Assembly: GCF_039649665.1 (NCBI RefSeq)
Contig: NZ_JBDJAW010000050.1
Coordinates: 1-51,942, forward strand
Direction of reading: 5' to 3'
From: Microbispora sp. ZYX-F-249
Lineage (GTDB): Bacteria; Actinomycetota; Actinomycetes; Streptosporangiales; Streptosporangiaceae
DNA length: 51,942 bases
The notes beneath the pieces are model-generated. The model saw nothing but the letters and a program-made list of their open reading frames with translations, did no database searches and was not told the DNA's origin. A program made the position numbers and the translations under genes. This document shows positions 16,146 to 24,476 of this stretch, one piece after another (the stretch's first letter is position 1; each line of letters starts with the position of its first letter).

Positions 16146-16806
16146 CGGAACCCCGGGCGACCACCAGGCCGGATTCGTAGGCGAACACGACGAGCTGGGC
16201 GCGGTCCCGCGCGCCCAGCTTCGTCATCGCCCTGCTGACGTGGGTCTTGGCGGTGAACGGGCTGATCACCATGTGGGCGGCGATCTCCTCGTTGGTCAGG
16301 CCGCGCGCGACCAGGGCGACGACCTCCCGTTCGCGGTTCGTGAGTTCCTCCAGCGCGGCCGTCGGCACGGCGTCCGGCGGGCGGGAGACGTACTCGCTGA
16401 TCAGCGTCCGGGTGACGGCCGGGGACAGCAGGGCGTCGCCGCGCGCCGCGACCCTGATCGCCTGGAGGAGCTCCACGGGTTCGGTGTCCTTGAGCAGGAA
16501 CCCGCTCGCGCCCGCCCGCAGCGCGTCGAAGACGTACCGGTCGAGCCCGTAGTTGGTCAGCATCACCACCCGCGTCGCGGCCAGGCGGGGGTCGGCGGCG
16601 ATGCGGCGCGTCGTCTCGATGCCGTCCATGACGGGCATCTGGATGTCCACGAGCGCGACGTCGGGCACGTGCCGCTCGGCGAGCGCCAGGCCCTGGCCGC
16701 CGTCGCCCGCCTCGCCGACCACCTCGATGCCCTCCTCGGCGTCGAGCAGCGCCCGGAACCCGGCCCGGATGAGCGCCTGGTCGTCCACGAGCAGCACCCT
16801 GATCAC
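16132..16806 (-). CDS. NarL/LuxR-type response regulator (TCS 1)
   Basis: A 224-residue response regulator. The receiver domain has acidic DD at residues 8-9, phospho-acceptor Asp in VALVDIQMP near 54, and Lys in GFLLKD near 105. The C-terminal LuxR-type HTH reads LTNREREVVALVARGLTNEE then HMVISPFTAKTHVSRAMTKL. It starts with a GTG that shares the sequence GTGA with the stop of its kinase gene, so the two are translationally coupled. The 3' end overlaps metE on the other strand. Target genes are unknown. Confidence 0.95.
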   Translation of the reverse strand: MIRVLLVDDQALIRAGFRALLDAEEGIEVVGEAGDGGQGLALAERHVPDVALVDIQMPVMDGIETTRRIAADPRLAATRVVMLTNYGLDRYVFDALRAGASGFLLKDTEPVELLQAIRVAARGDALLSPAVTRTLISEYVSRPPDAVPTAALEELTNREREVVALVARGLTNEEIAAHMVISPFTAKTHVSRAMTKLGARDRAQLVVFAYESGLVVARGSVRPR

Positions 16807-18137
16807 GCCACACCCTCCTCGACGCGCGACCCGCGGGTGACGCCGGTGAGCGGCAGCTCGGCGTGGACCGTGAAGCCGCCGTCCGGTCCCGGACCGGCCT
16901 CGAGCCGCCCGCCGAGCGCGGACACCCGCTCCCGCATCCCGGTGAGGCCCACGCCCGTGCGCGCCGCTCCGGGCCGCTCGGCACCGGACAGCCCGCCGGA
17001 CGGTCCGCCGGGCACGCCCCGGCCGTCGTCCTCGACGCGTACGACGAGGGCGCCGGGCCGGTAGCCGACGTGCACCGACGCCGAGGCGGGGCCCGCGTGC
17101 CGCGCCACGTTGGTGAGCGCCTCCTGCACGATCCGGTAGGCGGCCAGGTCGACCTCGGGCGGCAGTGCGCGGGGTGTGCCGGTGACCGCCAGCGTCGCCG
17201 GCACGCCCGCCGACCGCGCCCGCTCGACCAGCTCGCCGATCCGGTCGGTCCTGGCCGTGCCGGGGGCGTCGTCGGCGCCGGGTTCGCGCAGCACCTCCAG
17301 CGTCGCGCGCAGCTCCCGCATGGCGTCGGCGCTCGCGTCCTGGATGGCCAGCAGCGCGGGCGGCACGTCCTCTCCCCGCTTGCGCGCCAGATGGGCGGCC
17401 ACCCCGGCCTGCACCTTGATGATGGAAATGCTGTGGGTGAGCGAGTCGTGCAGCTCCCTGGCGATGCGCAGCCGCTCCTCGCCCGCCCGGCGCAGCGCGG
17501 CCTCCTCACGGGTGCGCTCCGCCTCGATGGCGCGCTGCTCCGCCTGGCGCAGGTAGGCCCGGCGCTGCCGTGAGACGATTCCCGCCACGTTGGCGGCGAC
17601 GAACCAGCCGAGCAGCAGGCCGACCCGGTCCACCACCTCGCGCGGGGTCCGCGTGCCGAGGTCCGACAGCTCCACGAGCAGGACACCGGTGAGGTAGACC
17701 GCGCTCGCCGACGCCGCCCACACCCGCCGGCCGGCGTTCGCGGCGGAGAAGACGGTGATCATCACGGGGAAGGCGGTCGCGGTCTCGGGGGGCACCCGCA
17801 GGGCGTGGGCCAGCATGCAGGCCGCCGAGACGACGAGCGCGGTCACCGGCGCCGTCCGCCGTACGGCCAGGGCGGCGGACCCGCCCACCAGGAGCAGGTA
17901 GCCCATCACCCCCACCCGCGCCGGGCCGCTCGGCGCGCCGGGCAGCAGGGTCGCGCCCGCGAGCAGCGCCGCCACGACGCCCGCGAGCGCGGCGTCCGCG
18001 GCGTAGGTCCGGGGGAGGCGCGCGGCGCCCGTCCTGCCGTCCGGCGCAGCCGGGGCGGCCGCATCGATGTCGGGGGACGCCTTCGGATCCGGGTCCGATG
18101 GGCTGGGGAAGGCCTGCCGATCGCGATCGCCGTCCAT
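16803..18137 (-). CDS. HisKA_3 sensor histidine kinase (TCS 1)
   Basis: A 444-residue membrane kinase. A Pro/Ala-rich N-terminus is followed by about five hydrophobic helices (residues 45-190), a coiled-coil linker (QRRAYLRQAEQRAIEAERTR), the dimerisation and phosphorylation segment RIARELHDSLTHSISIIKVQ with His near 230, and a HATPase domain (EALTNVARHAG, VEDDGRGVPGG, GVGLTGMRERV). No extracellular sensor domain is evident, so it probably senses the membrane. I chose the ATG at 18137 because TACGCT ends 6 nt before it; codons upstream are Arg-rich and unlike a kinase N-terminus. Confidence 0.93.
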   Translation of the reverse strand: MDGDRDRQAFPSPSDPDPKASPDIDAAAPAAPDGRTGAARLPRTYAADAALAGVVAALLAGATLLPGAPSGPARVGVMGYLLLVGGSAALAVRRTAPVTALVVSAACMLAHALRVPPETATAFPVMITVFSAANAGRRVWAASASAVYLTGVLLVELSDLGTRTPREVVDRVGLLLGWFVAANVAGIVSRQRRAYLRQAEQRAIEAERTREEAALRRAGEERLRIARELHDSLTHSISIIKVQAGVAAHLARKRGEDVPPALLAIQDASADAMRELRATLEVLREPGADDAPGTARTDRIGELVERARSAGVPATLAVTGTPRALPPEVDLAAYRIVQEALTNVARHAGPASASVHVGYRPGALVVRVEDDGRGVPGGPSGGLSGAERPGAARTGVGLTGMRERVSALGGRLEAGPGPDGGFTVHAELPLTGVTRGSRVEEGVA

Positions 18138-18334
18138 GTGCGAAGCGTAAACCGTGACCGACCAGCGCCGCCTCCTCCCGGCGGACCGATCCCGCACTAC
18201 TCCCGCCGGAGTACGGCGGACGCCTCCCGCCGTGCCGGGGAGCGGCATGGAACGCCTTCCGCCGTACGACGACCGGGACGGCGGCGACCGGCAGGATCGG
18301 GCCGCATGACAGCACGACCGATGGGGAGGCCAGG

Positions 18335-19354
18335 ATGCCCACGCCGTACCGCTATGTGACGCCGGTGCCCAGGAAGGCGGCGACCGGCAGGGTGGCCGAG
18401 GTCTACGACCAGCTCGCCCGGGATTTCGGCATGGCCCGCATGCCGCTGTTCATGACGCTGTCCCCGGCTCCGGACGTGCTGGCGTCCACCTGGGCCGTGC
18501 TGCGCGAGTCGCTGCTCGCCGGGCAGGCCCCGAGGGCGGCCAAGGAGGTCGTCGCCGCCGGGGTCTCGCTCGCCAACAAGTGCCCGTTCTGCGTGGACGC
18601 GCACACCGTGCTCCTGCACGCGACCGGCGAGCACCGGCTCGCCGAGACCGTGGCGCGGGGAGAGACGCCGTCCGACCCGGAGCACGCGCGGCTGTTCGCC
18701 TGGGCCACCGGCACGGCGACGGCCGGGCAGGCGCCGCCGTGCCCGCCAGAGCAGGCCGCCGAGCACGTCGGCACGGCCCTCGCCTTCCACTTCATCAACC
18801 GGATGGTGTCGTCGCTGCTGACCGGCGATCTCCTGCCCGCCGGCCTGCAGCGGTCCCGGCTCGTCCGCGGCCTGGGCGGCAGGGCCCTGGCCAGGACGGT
18901 ACGCCGCAGGCTGCCGCGGGGCGAGGCGCTGCCCCTGCTGCGGGGGCTGCCGTCGGGCAGGGTCCCGGCATGGGGGGCGGGCACGCCGGTGGGGACGGCG
19001 TTCGCCGCGCTGCACGCCACGGCGGGGGAGGGGGCCTCGCTCCTGGGCGGCACGGCCAGGGAGGCGGTCGTGGAGGCCGTCGCGGCCTGGGACGGTGCGC
19101 ACCCTGCTCTGTCGGGCGGGCCGCTGTCCGGGGGGCCGTCCGGTGCGCTGGCGGAGGTCGCGCCGGCGGAGCGGCCGGCGGCCCGGCTCGCGTTGCTGGC
19201 CGCCCTCGCGCCGTACCGGGTGACCGACGCCGACGTCGCCGCCTGGCGGGAGGCCGGGGGCCGGTCCGACGCCGACCTCGTGCGGCTGCTGGCGCTGGGG
19301 GCGGTCATCGCCGTGTGGCGGATCGAGGCCGCCCTCGCCGTGGCGACCCCCTGA
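18335..19354 (+). CDS. AhpD-like carboxymuconolactone decarboxylase family protein
   Basis: A 339-residue protein with the AhpD/CMD core in its first half: ANKCPFCVDAHTVLLHATGE, giving the redox CxxC at Cys83 and Cys86 with the following His. Such proteins act as thiol-dependent peroxide or disulfide reductants. The length is about twice that of AhpD, and the second half (from about residue 170) is Ala/Gly-rich helical sequence without its own CxxC, including GGPLSGGPSGAL. The ATG at 18335 has a good ribosome site (GGGGAGGCCAGG). It is divergent from the TCS 1 kinase, with 197 bp between, so the system may control it. Confidence 0.85.
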   Translation: MPTPYRYVTPVPRKAATGRVAEVYDQLARDFGMARMPLFMTLSPAPDVLASTWAVLRESLLAGQAPRAAKEVVAAGVSLANKCPFCVDAHTVLLHATGEHRLAETVARGETPSDPEHARLFAWATGTATAGQAPPCPPEQAAEHVGTALAFHFINRMVSSLLTGDLLPAGLQRSRLVRGLGGRALARTVRRRLPRGEALPLLRGLPSGRVPAWGAGTPVGTAFAALHATAGEGASLLGGTAREAVVEAVAAWDGAHPALSGGPLSGGPSGALAEVAPAERPAARLALLAALAPYRVTDADVAAWREAGGRSDADLVRLLALGAVIAVWRIEAALAVATP

Positions 19355-19367
19355 CGGGGCACGGGTC

Positions 19368-20300
19368 TCAGGAGGCGGAGGCGCAGACCACCCGGCGGTA
19401 CCTGCCCGGTGAGATGCCGTGCTCGCGTTTGAACGCGTTGCCGAACGCGAACTCCGAGCCGTACCCGACGCGCCTGGCCACTTCCGCCACCGAGACGTCC
19501 GTCTCCTGCAGCAGGCGGGCCGCGGTGGACAGCCGCCACCAGGTGAGATAGGTCAGGGGCGGCTTGCCGACCAGCTCGGTGAAGCGCCGGGAGAAGGCGG
19601 CGCGGGACAGGCCGGCCCGCTCCCCGAGCGACTGGACCGTCCAGGGGTGGGCGGGGTCGCGGTGTATGGCGTCGAGGGCGGTGCTGACGGCCGGATCGGC
19701 GAGGGCGGCGGCCCAGCCCGAGTGGGCGCAGTGCTCTCCCTCGGCCTCGAACCAGGCCCGCAGGATGTAGAGCTGAAGAACGTCGAGCAGGGACGAGACC
19801 ACGGTGTCGGCGCCGAGACGGGGGGCCTCGATCTCCCGGGCGAGCAGGTCCACGGCGGCCCGAAGCTCGGGGTTGCGGCCGAGCCGGGCGGGCAGGTGGA
19901 TCACGTCCGGCAGCGACCGCAGGCTCGGATGGCTCCTGGCCGGGTCGAGCCGGTAACCGCAGCGGAGCATGACCGTCTCGGCCCCGGCGCCGCCGAGGGC
20001 GGTATTGATCAGGCTCGTGTCCCGGTAGAAGTCGCAGACGGGCTCGGCCAGGGGAGTCGCAGGGCTGTCGGCCAGGCCGTACCCGCCTCCGTGGGGGAGG
20101 AACACCACGTCGCCCACGCTCAGCGCGACGGGCTCGCCCTCGGACGGGAGGAACCAGCAGGACCCGCGCAGGACCACCTGGAACATCGCGGAGCCGGGCT
20201 CCGCCGGAAAGCGCTGCCCCCAGGGAGCCCGCCAGGAGATCCGCGCGGAGCGGGGCCGGCCCGTACGCATGATGGCGATGACGTCACTCAGCACATCCAC
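19368..20300 (-). CDS. AraC family regulator with cupin_6 N-terminal domain
   Basis: A 310-residue AraC regulator. The N-terminal half is an AraC-type cupin (GSCWFLPSEGEPVALSVGDV then FLPHGGGYGLADSPA). The C-terminal double HTH reads PWTVQSLGERAGLSRAAFSR, RFTELVGKPPLTYLTWWRLS and VAEVARRVGYGSEFAFGNAF. Regulators of this type respond to small aliphatic or redox stress compounds and often flank oxidoreductases. Here the divergent neighbour is an FMN reductase, with a 27-bp palindrome between. The GTG at 20300 follows TAGACT by 6 nt (CACCTT), pointing to a leaderless mRNA. Confidence 0.92.
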   Translation of the reverse strand: MDVLSDVIAIMRTGRPRSARISWRAPWGQRFPAEPGSAMFQVVLRGSCWFLPSEGEPVALSVGDVVFLPHGGGYGLADSPATPLAEPVCDFYRDTSLINTALGGAGAETVMLRCGYRLDPARSHPSLRSLPDVIHLPARLGRNPELRAAVDLLAREIEAPRLGADTVVSSLLDVLQLYILRAWFEAEGEHCAHSGWAAALADPAVSTALDAIHRDPAHPWTVQSLGERAGLSRAAFSRRFTELVGKPPLTYLTWWRLSTAARLLQETDVSVAEVARRVGYGSEFAFGNAFKREHGISPGRYRRVVCASAS

Positions 20301-20306
20301 AAGGTG

Positions 20307-20312
20307 AGTCTA
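20307..20312 (-). promoter_or_regulatory. -10 element TAGACT of the AraC gene
   Basis: TAGACT on the minus strand ends 6 nt before the GTG at 20300. The 27-bp palindrome begins 15 bp further upstream, covering the -35 position. Confidence 0.5.
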
Positions 20313-20326
20313 GGCGGCGAGACGCT

Positions 20327-20353
20327 TGCGTATGAATTTTATATTCGTACGCA
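20327..20353. promoter_or_regulatory. 27-bp palindrome between AraC and FMN-reductase genes
   Basis: TGCGTATGAAT (20327-20337) and ATTCGTACGCA (20343-20353) are inverted repeats matching at 10 of 11 positions around TTTAT. The A/T-rich core is conspicuous. It lies in the 145-bp divergent gap. A perfect dyad fits a dimeric repressor better than an AraC protein, which usually binds direct repeats. Confidence 0.6.
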
Positions 20354-20445
20354 TAGGTCATCTCTCCGCTGCTTCCTAGAGTCGTACGCGTCAGATGCCG
20401 CGGGCCCCGGCGCCGAATGCCCCTCTCAGGGAAAGAGACCACCCC

Positions 20446-21003
20446 ATGATCAAAGTAGGTGTCATCGTCGGCAGCACCCGCCCGGGCCGCAACGGGGAGG
20501 CCGTCGCGCGCTGGGTCCACGACCTGGCGGTCAAGCGCGGCGACGCCGACTACGAACTGGTCGACCTCGAGGACTACGCGCTGCCGCACCTGGACGAGCC
20601 GCTGCCCGCGGCGGCCGGCCAGTACGAGCATGACCACACCAGAAGATGGTCGCAGGCGATCGCCGCCCTCGACGCGTTCGTCTTCGTGACCCCCGAGTAC
20701 AACCGCTCGACCTCGGGCGTGCTCAAGACCGCGATCGACTTCCTGTACGCGGAGTGGGCGAACAAGGCCGCCGGTTTCGTCGGCTACGGCGTGAACGGCG
20801 GCGCACGGGCCGTCGAGCACCTGCGCCAGATTCTCGGCACGGTCAGCGTGGCGGCCGTGGCTCCGCAGGTCGCGCTCTCCATCCACGACGACTTCGAGAA
20901 CTACTCGGCGTTCCGGCCCGCAGCCCACCACGAGGACGCCGTGCGGCGCATGCTCGACGAGGTCGTCTCCTGGGCCGGGGCCCTGCGCACGATCAGAGCG
21001 TGA
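20446..21003 (+). CDS. NADPH-dependent FMN reductase family protein
   Basis: A 185-residue flavodoxin-fold reductase (PF03358). The FMN phosphate loop reads GSTRPGRNGEAVARW at residues 8-22 and the isoalloxazine-contact segment VFVTPEYNRSTSGVLKTAID is near 83-102. It reduces quinones, azo compounds or free flavin with NAD(P)H. The ATG at 20446 follows AGGGAAAGAG. It is divergent from the AraC regulator across a strong palindrome, so inducible expression under redox or electrophile stress is likely. The gene ends 12 nt before the convergent phzF-like gene. Confidence 0.93.
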   Translation: MIKVGVIVGSTRPGRNGEAVARWVHDLAVKRGDADYELVDLEDYALPHLDEPLPAAAGQYEHDHTRRWSQAIAALDAFVFVTPEYNRSTSGVLKTAIDFLYAEWANKAAGFVGYGVNGGARAVEHLRQILGTVSVAAVAPQVALSIHDDFENYSAFRPAAHHEDAVRRMLDEVVSWAGALRTIRA

Positions 21004-21015
21004 CCGGAGGGGAGG

Positions 21016-21798
21016 TCAGACCTCCAGCTCGCCGGACCAGATGGTCACCGCCTGCCCGGCGAGCTCGACCCGGTCGCCGCGCAGGGTCGTGCGCACGGTC
21101 CCGCCGCGCTGCGATAGCTGTTCTCCGACGAGCGTGTCCCGGCCGAGCCTGCCCGACCAGTACGGCGCGAGCACGCAGTGGGCCGAGCCGGTGACCGGGT
21201 CCTCCGGCACGCCCACCCGAGGGGCGAAGAACCGGGAGACGTAGTCGGCGGAGGTGCCCTCGCCGAGCGCCGTGACGATGACGCCCCTGGCCTCGACCTC
21301 GGCCAGCCGCGCCATGTCGGGGTCGGCGGCCCGCACCTCGTCGGCCGACCCGACCTCGACCAGGACGTCGAACCGGCTTCGCCCGGTCCACAGCGGTACG
21401 ACGCCGAGGGCCTCGGCGAGGCCGTCCGGGGGCGGGCACGACGCGGCCGGGTTCGCCGGGAAGTCCATCGTGATCAGGCCGTCGCCCGCCTGATCGGTGG
21501 CGAGGACGCCGCTCTTCGTGGCGAACTCCAGCCGCCCGGACTCGCCCAGGGAGTAGAGGACGTGCGCGGTCGCCAGGGTGGCGTGCCCGCACAGCGCGAC
21601 CTCGACCGCGGGGGTGAACCAGCGCAGCGAGCACGGCCCGTCGTCCTGCGGCAGCACGAAGGCCGTCTCCGAATGGCGCATCTCGGCGGCCACCGCCTGC
21701 ATCCACTCGTCCGGCACGGTCTCGTCGAGGAGGCAGACCGCGGCGGGATTGCCCCGGAACGGCCGGTCGGTGAAGGAGTCCACGGTGAAGATGCGCAT
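21016..21798 (-). CDS. PhzF family isomerase/epimerase-like protein
   Basis: A 260-residue PhzF-fold protein. The start MRIFTVDSFTDRPFRGNPAA is diagnostic, and the conserved catalytic Glu is in MRHSETAFVLP. FTPAVEVALCGHATLATAHV and GVPEDPVTGSAHCVLAPYW are the other hallmark blocks. Family members catalyse isomerisation of amino-acid-like or phenazine precursors. No other phenazine gene is nearby, so the substrate is unknown. The ATG at 21798 follows TAGAAT by 8 nt, and that hexamer overlaps the acetate kinase stop, suggesting an internal leaderless promoter as well as read-through. Confidence 0.92.
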   Translation of the reverse strand: MRIFTVDSFTDRPFRGNPAAVCLLDETVPDEWMQAVAAEMRHSETAFVLPQDDGPCSLRWFTPAVEVALCGHATLATAHVLYSLGESGRLEFATKSGVLATDQAGDGLITMDFPANPAASCPPPDGLAEALGVVPLWTGRSRFDVLVEVGSADEVRAADPDMARLAEVEARGVIVTALGEGTSADYVSRFFAPRVGVPEDPVTGSAHCVLAPYWSGRLGRDTLVGEQLSQRGGTVRTTLRGDRVELAGQAVTIWSGELEV

Positions 21799-21809
21799 GT
21801 CCGCGGATT

Positions 21810-22928
21810 CTACGGCCGTCCTGCTTCGCCGGCGCCCCGGTCGAGCGCGGCGAGGGTCTCCCGGGCGACCTGGAGCTCCTCCCGGGGCCGTACGACGAGG
21901 ACCGGCACGCGGGCGCCCGGCGGGCTGACGACGAGGTCCCGGTCGGCGTCGGTCACGGCGGGCGGCTCGACGCCGAGCAGCGACAATCTGGCGCACACCG
22001 CCTCGCGCACCTCCGGCTGGTCCCAGCCGATCTCGCCGGTGAACACGACCGCGTCGAGCCGGTCGAGGGCGGCGGTCGCGGCGGCGATCTCCCGGCTCAC
22101 GCGGTAGGCGAACACGTCGAGCGCCAGCGCCGCGGCCTCGTCGGCCGAGGCGACCAGGTCGCGGGTGTCGCCGGACAGGCCGCCGGAGAGCCCGAGCAGG
22201 CCGGAGTCGTGCTCCAGCCCGTCGCGCAGCTCCTCCAGTGTGAGGCGGGAACCGGACAGCAGCCACAGGAGCATGCCGGGATCGACGCTGCCCGACCGCT
22301 TGCTCATCGGCACGCCCTCCAGCGGCGTGAACCCCATCGAGGTGTCCACGCTCCGGCCGCTCCGCACGGCGCAGACCGAGCACCCGCCGCCGAGATGCGT
22401 GAGGACCAGACCGACCTCTTCGACCGGCCGTCCGAGCAGGCCGGCCGCCCGCCGGGCCGCCCAGGCGTACGACAGCCCGTGGAAGCCGTAACGGCGCAGG
22501 CCCCACCGGCGCCGCCACTCGGCGGGCAGGGCGTAGGTCGCGGCGGCGGCGGGCAGCCCGGAGTGGAAGGCGGTGTCGGGGCACAGCACGTGCGGCACGG
22601 ACGGCAGCACCCGCCGCGCCGCCTCCACCAGCGCGAGCGCGGGCGGCACGTGCAGCGGCGCGAGGTCGGCGTATCCGCGCACGGCCTTCACCACGTCGTC
22701 GTCGGCGACCGTGGGCGCGCGGACGGCCTCGCCGCCGTGGACGAGCCGGTGGCCGACGGCGGTCACCTCGGCCTCCGCCCCGGACAGGAAGTCCGACAGC
22801 GTACGCTCCGCGGCGGCGGGGTCCGGGCCGTGCTCGCTGTGCTCGGTCCGCAGCACGCGGCCGTCCCGCACCAGATGCAGCTGGAGGCTGCTGGAGCCGG
22901 CGTTGACGGTGAGCACGACCGGTTTCAT
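21810..22928 (-). CDS. ackA: Acetate kinase family protein
   Basis: A 372-residue acetokinase interconverting acetate plus ATP and acetyl phosphate plus ADP. Motifs: VLTVNAGSSSLQLHLVRDG at the N-terminus, GHRLVHGG near 60, DTAFHSGLPAAAATYALP, RRYGFHGLSYAWAARRA, and LTHLGGGCSVCAV. The usual GGIGENS loop is GEIGWDQPEVREAV, with Trp-Asp replacing Glu-Asn. It is shorter than the E. coli enzyme (400). No phosphotransacetylase or phosphoketolase gene is in the window, so the usual partner is elsewhere or the substrate differs. It lies between a methyltransferase and phzF-like gene on the same strand. Confidence 0.9.
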   Translation of the reverse strand: MKPVVLTVNAGSSSLQLHLVRDGRVLRTEHSEHGPDPAAAERTLSDFLSGAEAEVTAVGHRLVHGGEAVRAPTVADDDVVKAVRGYADLAPLHVPPALALVEAARRVLPSVPHVLCPDTAFHSGLPAAAATYALPAEWRRRWGLRRYGFHGLSYAWAARRAAGLLGRPVEEVGLVLTHLGGGCSVCAVRSGRSVDTSMGFTPLEGVPMSKRSGSVDPGMLLWLLSGSRLTLEELRDGLEHDSGLLGLSGGLSGDTRDLVASADEAAALALDVFAYRVSREIAAATAALDRLDAVVFTGEIGWDQPEVREAVCARLSLLGVEPPAVTDADRDLVVSPPGARVPVLVVRPREELQVARETLAALDRGAGEAGRP

Positions 22929-22998
22929 GGCGTCCGTCTCCCCGGCGATCCGGCGGCCAAACCCGAAGGCGGCCCGCCGGTCCGGAGGCCCCGCGCGA

Positions 22999-23763
22999 TT
23001 ACGGGCGGACGCCGCAGAGCAGGCGGTTGTGACCGCGCTGCCACAGCGTGCCGATCTCGGCGAAGCCCGCCGCGCGGAGAGCCTCGACGTGGGTGGACAG
23101 GTGGAGCGACTCCGAGCCGTGGTGCGACGCGGTGGCCGGCCGGGGCGCCGCGACGCCGGCGAGGTCGGGGTCGGCGGCGATCGCGTCCCACCACTGGCGC
23201 CAGTCTTCGGGACGGCCGCCGGCGAAGCGCCGCCGCTCCTCGCTCTCGTGCACGGCCTGCTCCAGACGCGCCAGCGTGGGCGTGGTGTCCTCGGAGACCA
23301 GGTGGTCGCCGTTGAGGAACAGCCCGCCCGGCCGCAGCACGGCCGCGAGCTCGGCGTACACGGCCCGCAGGTGGGGCTCGGCCAGCCAGTGCAGGGCGGT
23401 CGTGCTCACCGCCGCGTCCGCCGGGCGGTCGAGGCCGAGCGCCCGGCTCCACCCCGGTTCGCGCAGGTCCAGGTCGGCGAAGCGCAGGCCGTCGCGGTCG
23501 CCGTACGCCGCGCGGCCGAGCGACAGCAGCAGGGGGTCGGCGTCGACCGCGACGACCGTGGCCCGGGGGAGACGGTCCAGCAGCCGGGCCGAGAGCGAGC
23601 CGGGGCCGCAGCCGAGGTCGATCACCAGGGGGTCCGGGCGGCCCACGCCCGCCTCGACCGCGTCGATCAGCGCGGTGAAGCGCTCCTCCCGGTCGGGGAG
23701 GTAGCCCTCCTGCTGGCGGTCCCAACGGTCGATCCACCGGGTGGCGACGTCCAGAGTGAGCAT
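22999..23763 (-). CDS. Class I SAM-dependent methyltransferase
   Basis: A 254-residue methyltransferase: motif I VIDLGCGPGSLSARLLD near residue 48, acidic VVAVDADPLLLSL, STTALHWLAE (motif IV region) and VLRPGGLFLNGDHL (post-motif). It resembles trans-aconitate or UbiE-like small-molecule methyltransferases; the acceptor is unknown. The ATG at 23763 has AAGGAGACGGC. Three GTAACTG-type half sites lie just upstream, shared with the divergent CGNR regulator. ackA and phzF follow on the same strand with 70- and 11-bp gaps, suggesting an operon. Confidence 0.9.
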   Translation of the reverse strand: MLTLDVATRWIDRWDRQQEGYLPDREERFTALIDAVEAGVGRPDPLVIDLGCGPGSLSARLLDRLPRATVVAVDADPLLLSLGRAAYGDRDGLRFADLDLREPGWSRALGLDRPADAAVSTTALHWLAEPHLRAVYAELAAVLRPGGLFLNGDHLVSEDTTPTLARLEQAVHESEERRRFAGGRPEDWRQWWDAIAADPDLAGVAAPRPATASHHGSESLHLSTHVEALRAAGFAEIGTLWQRGHNRLLCGVRP

Positions 23764-23772
23764 GCCGTCTCC

Positions 23773-23830
23773 TTGTAACTGGCGTGTATGCTTTCGGCAG
23801 TTACAAACGTAGAGCGCAAGGGCGTAACTG
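23773..23830. promoter_or_regulatory. Inverted repeat with third half-site between methyltransferase and CGNR gene
   Basis: TTGTAACTG (23773-23781) and CAGTTACAA (23798-23806) are perfect 9-bp inverted repeats with a 16-bp gap. GTAACTG recurs at 23824-23830, just before the CGNR start. Three copies in about 58 bp between divergent genes strongly suggest an operator cluster. Confidence 0.6.
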
Positions 23831-23835
23831 GTCAA

Positions 23836-24405
23836 GTGAATTTCAACAGTCACACAGATTCCGTCGTGTCGGTCGCCGTGGGCCTGGTCAACGCGCTGAC
23901 CGCGGGTGAGGCGCGGGGCCGGCCGTACGAGCCGCCCACGGGCGAGGCGCGGGCCGCCGCGGTCGCCGACATCCTCGTGAGCGGCGACAGGCGGGCGCCC
24001 GAGGTCGCCGAGACGGAGGCGGACGCGCTCGCGGAGGTCGCGGGGCGGCTGCGCGGCGTGTTCGAGGCGGTGACGGGTGGCGACGTGGACGCGGCGGCGC
24101 TCGCCGTGAACGGCCTGCTGGCGGAGACGGACGCGCGCCCGCACCTGGACCGGCACGACGGGGAGCCCTGGCACCTGCACTTCCACGGCGCGGGCGGCAC
24201 CCTGGCCGGCAACTACGCCGCCAGTTGCGCGACCGGCCTCGCCGTGGTGCTCGGCAGCGAGCTGCACGACCGGCTCGGCGTGTGCACCGCGCCGCACTGC
24301 GACCGCGTCTACGTGGACACCTCCCGCAACGGCACCCGGCGCTTCTGCTCCACGGCCTGCCAGAACCGGGTGAAGACCGCCGCCTTCCGGGCGCGCGGCG
24401 GCTGA
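23836..24405 (+). CDS. CGNR zinc-finger / ABATE-type regulator
   Basis: A 189-residue protein with an N-terminal ABATE-like domain (HTDSVVSVAVGLVNALTAGE) and a C-terminal zinc ribbon: GVCTAPHCDRVYVDTSRNGT then RRFCSTACQNRVKTAAFRAR. Cysteines are spaced Cx4C ... Cx3C. The motif that names the family reads CQNR here rather than CGNR. Members are proposed DNA-binding regulators, often autoregulated. The GTG at 23836 (VNFNSHTDSV) is chosen because the ABATE domain starts there; no Shine-Dalgarno is visible. It probably acts on the GTAACTG sites beside it. Confidence 0.85.
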   Translation: MNFNSHTDSVVSVAVGLVNALTAGEARGRPYEPPTGEARAAAVADILVSGDRRAPEVAETEADALAEVAGRLRGVFEAVTGGDVDAAALAVNGLLAETDARPHLDRHDGEPWHLHFHGAGGTLAGNYAASCATGLAVVLGSELHDRLGVCTAPHCDRVYVDTSRNGTRRFCSTACQNRVKTAAFRARGG

Positions 24406-24476
24406 GTGTCCGTCCGCGAACGCCAGGTCCGATCGCCGCCGGACCTCCCGCCGCCGATCCCGGCATGCTCGACACC

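Noticed and set aside
21016..21798. Phenazine biosynthetic cluster
   Set aside because: PhzF-like proteins are widespread; none of phzA/B, C, D, E or G is nearby.
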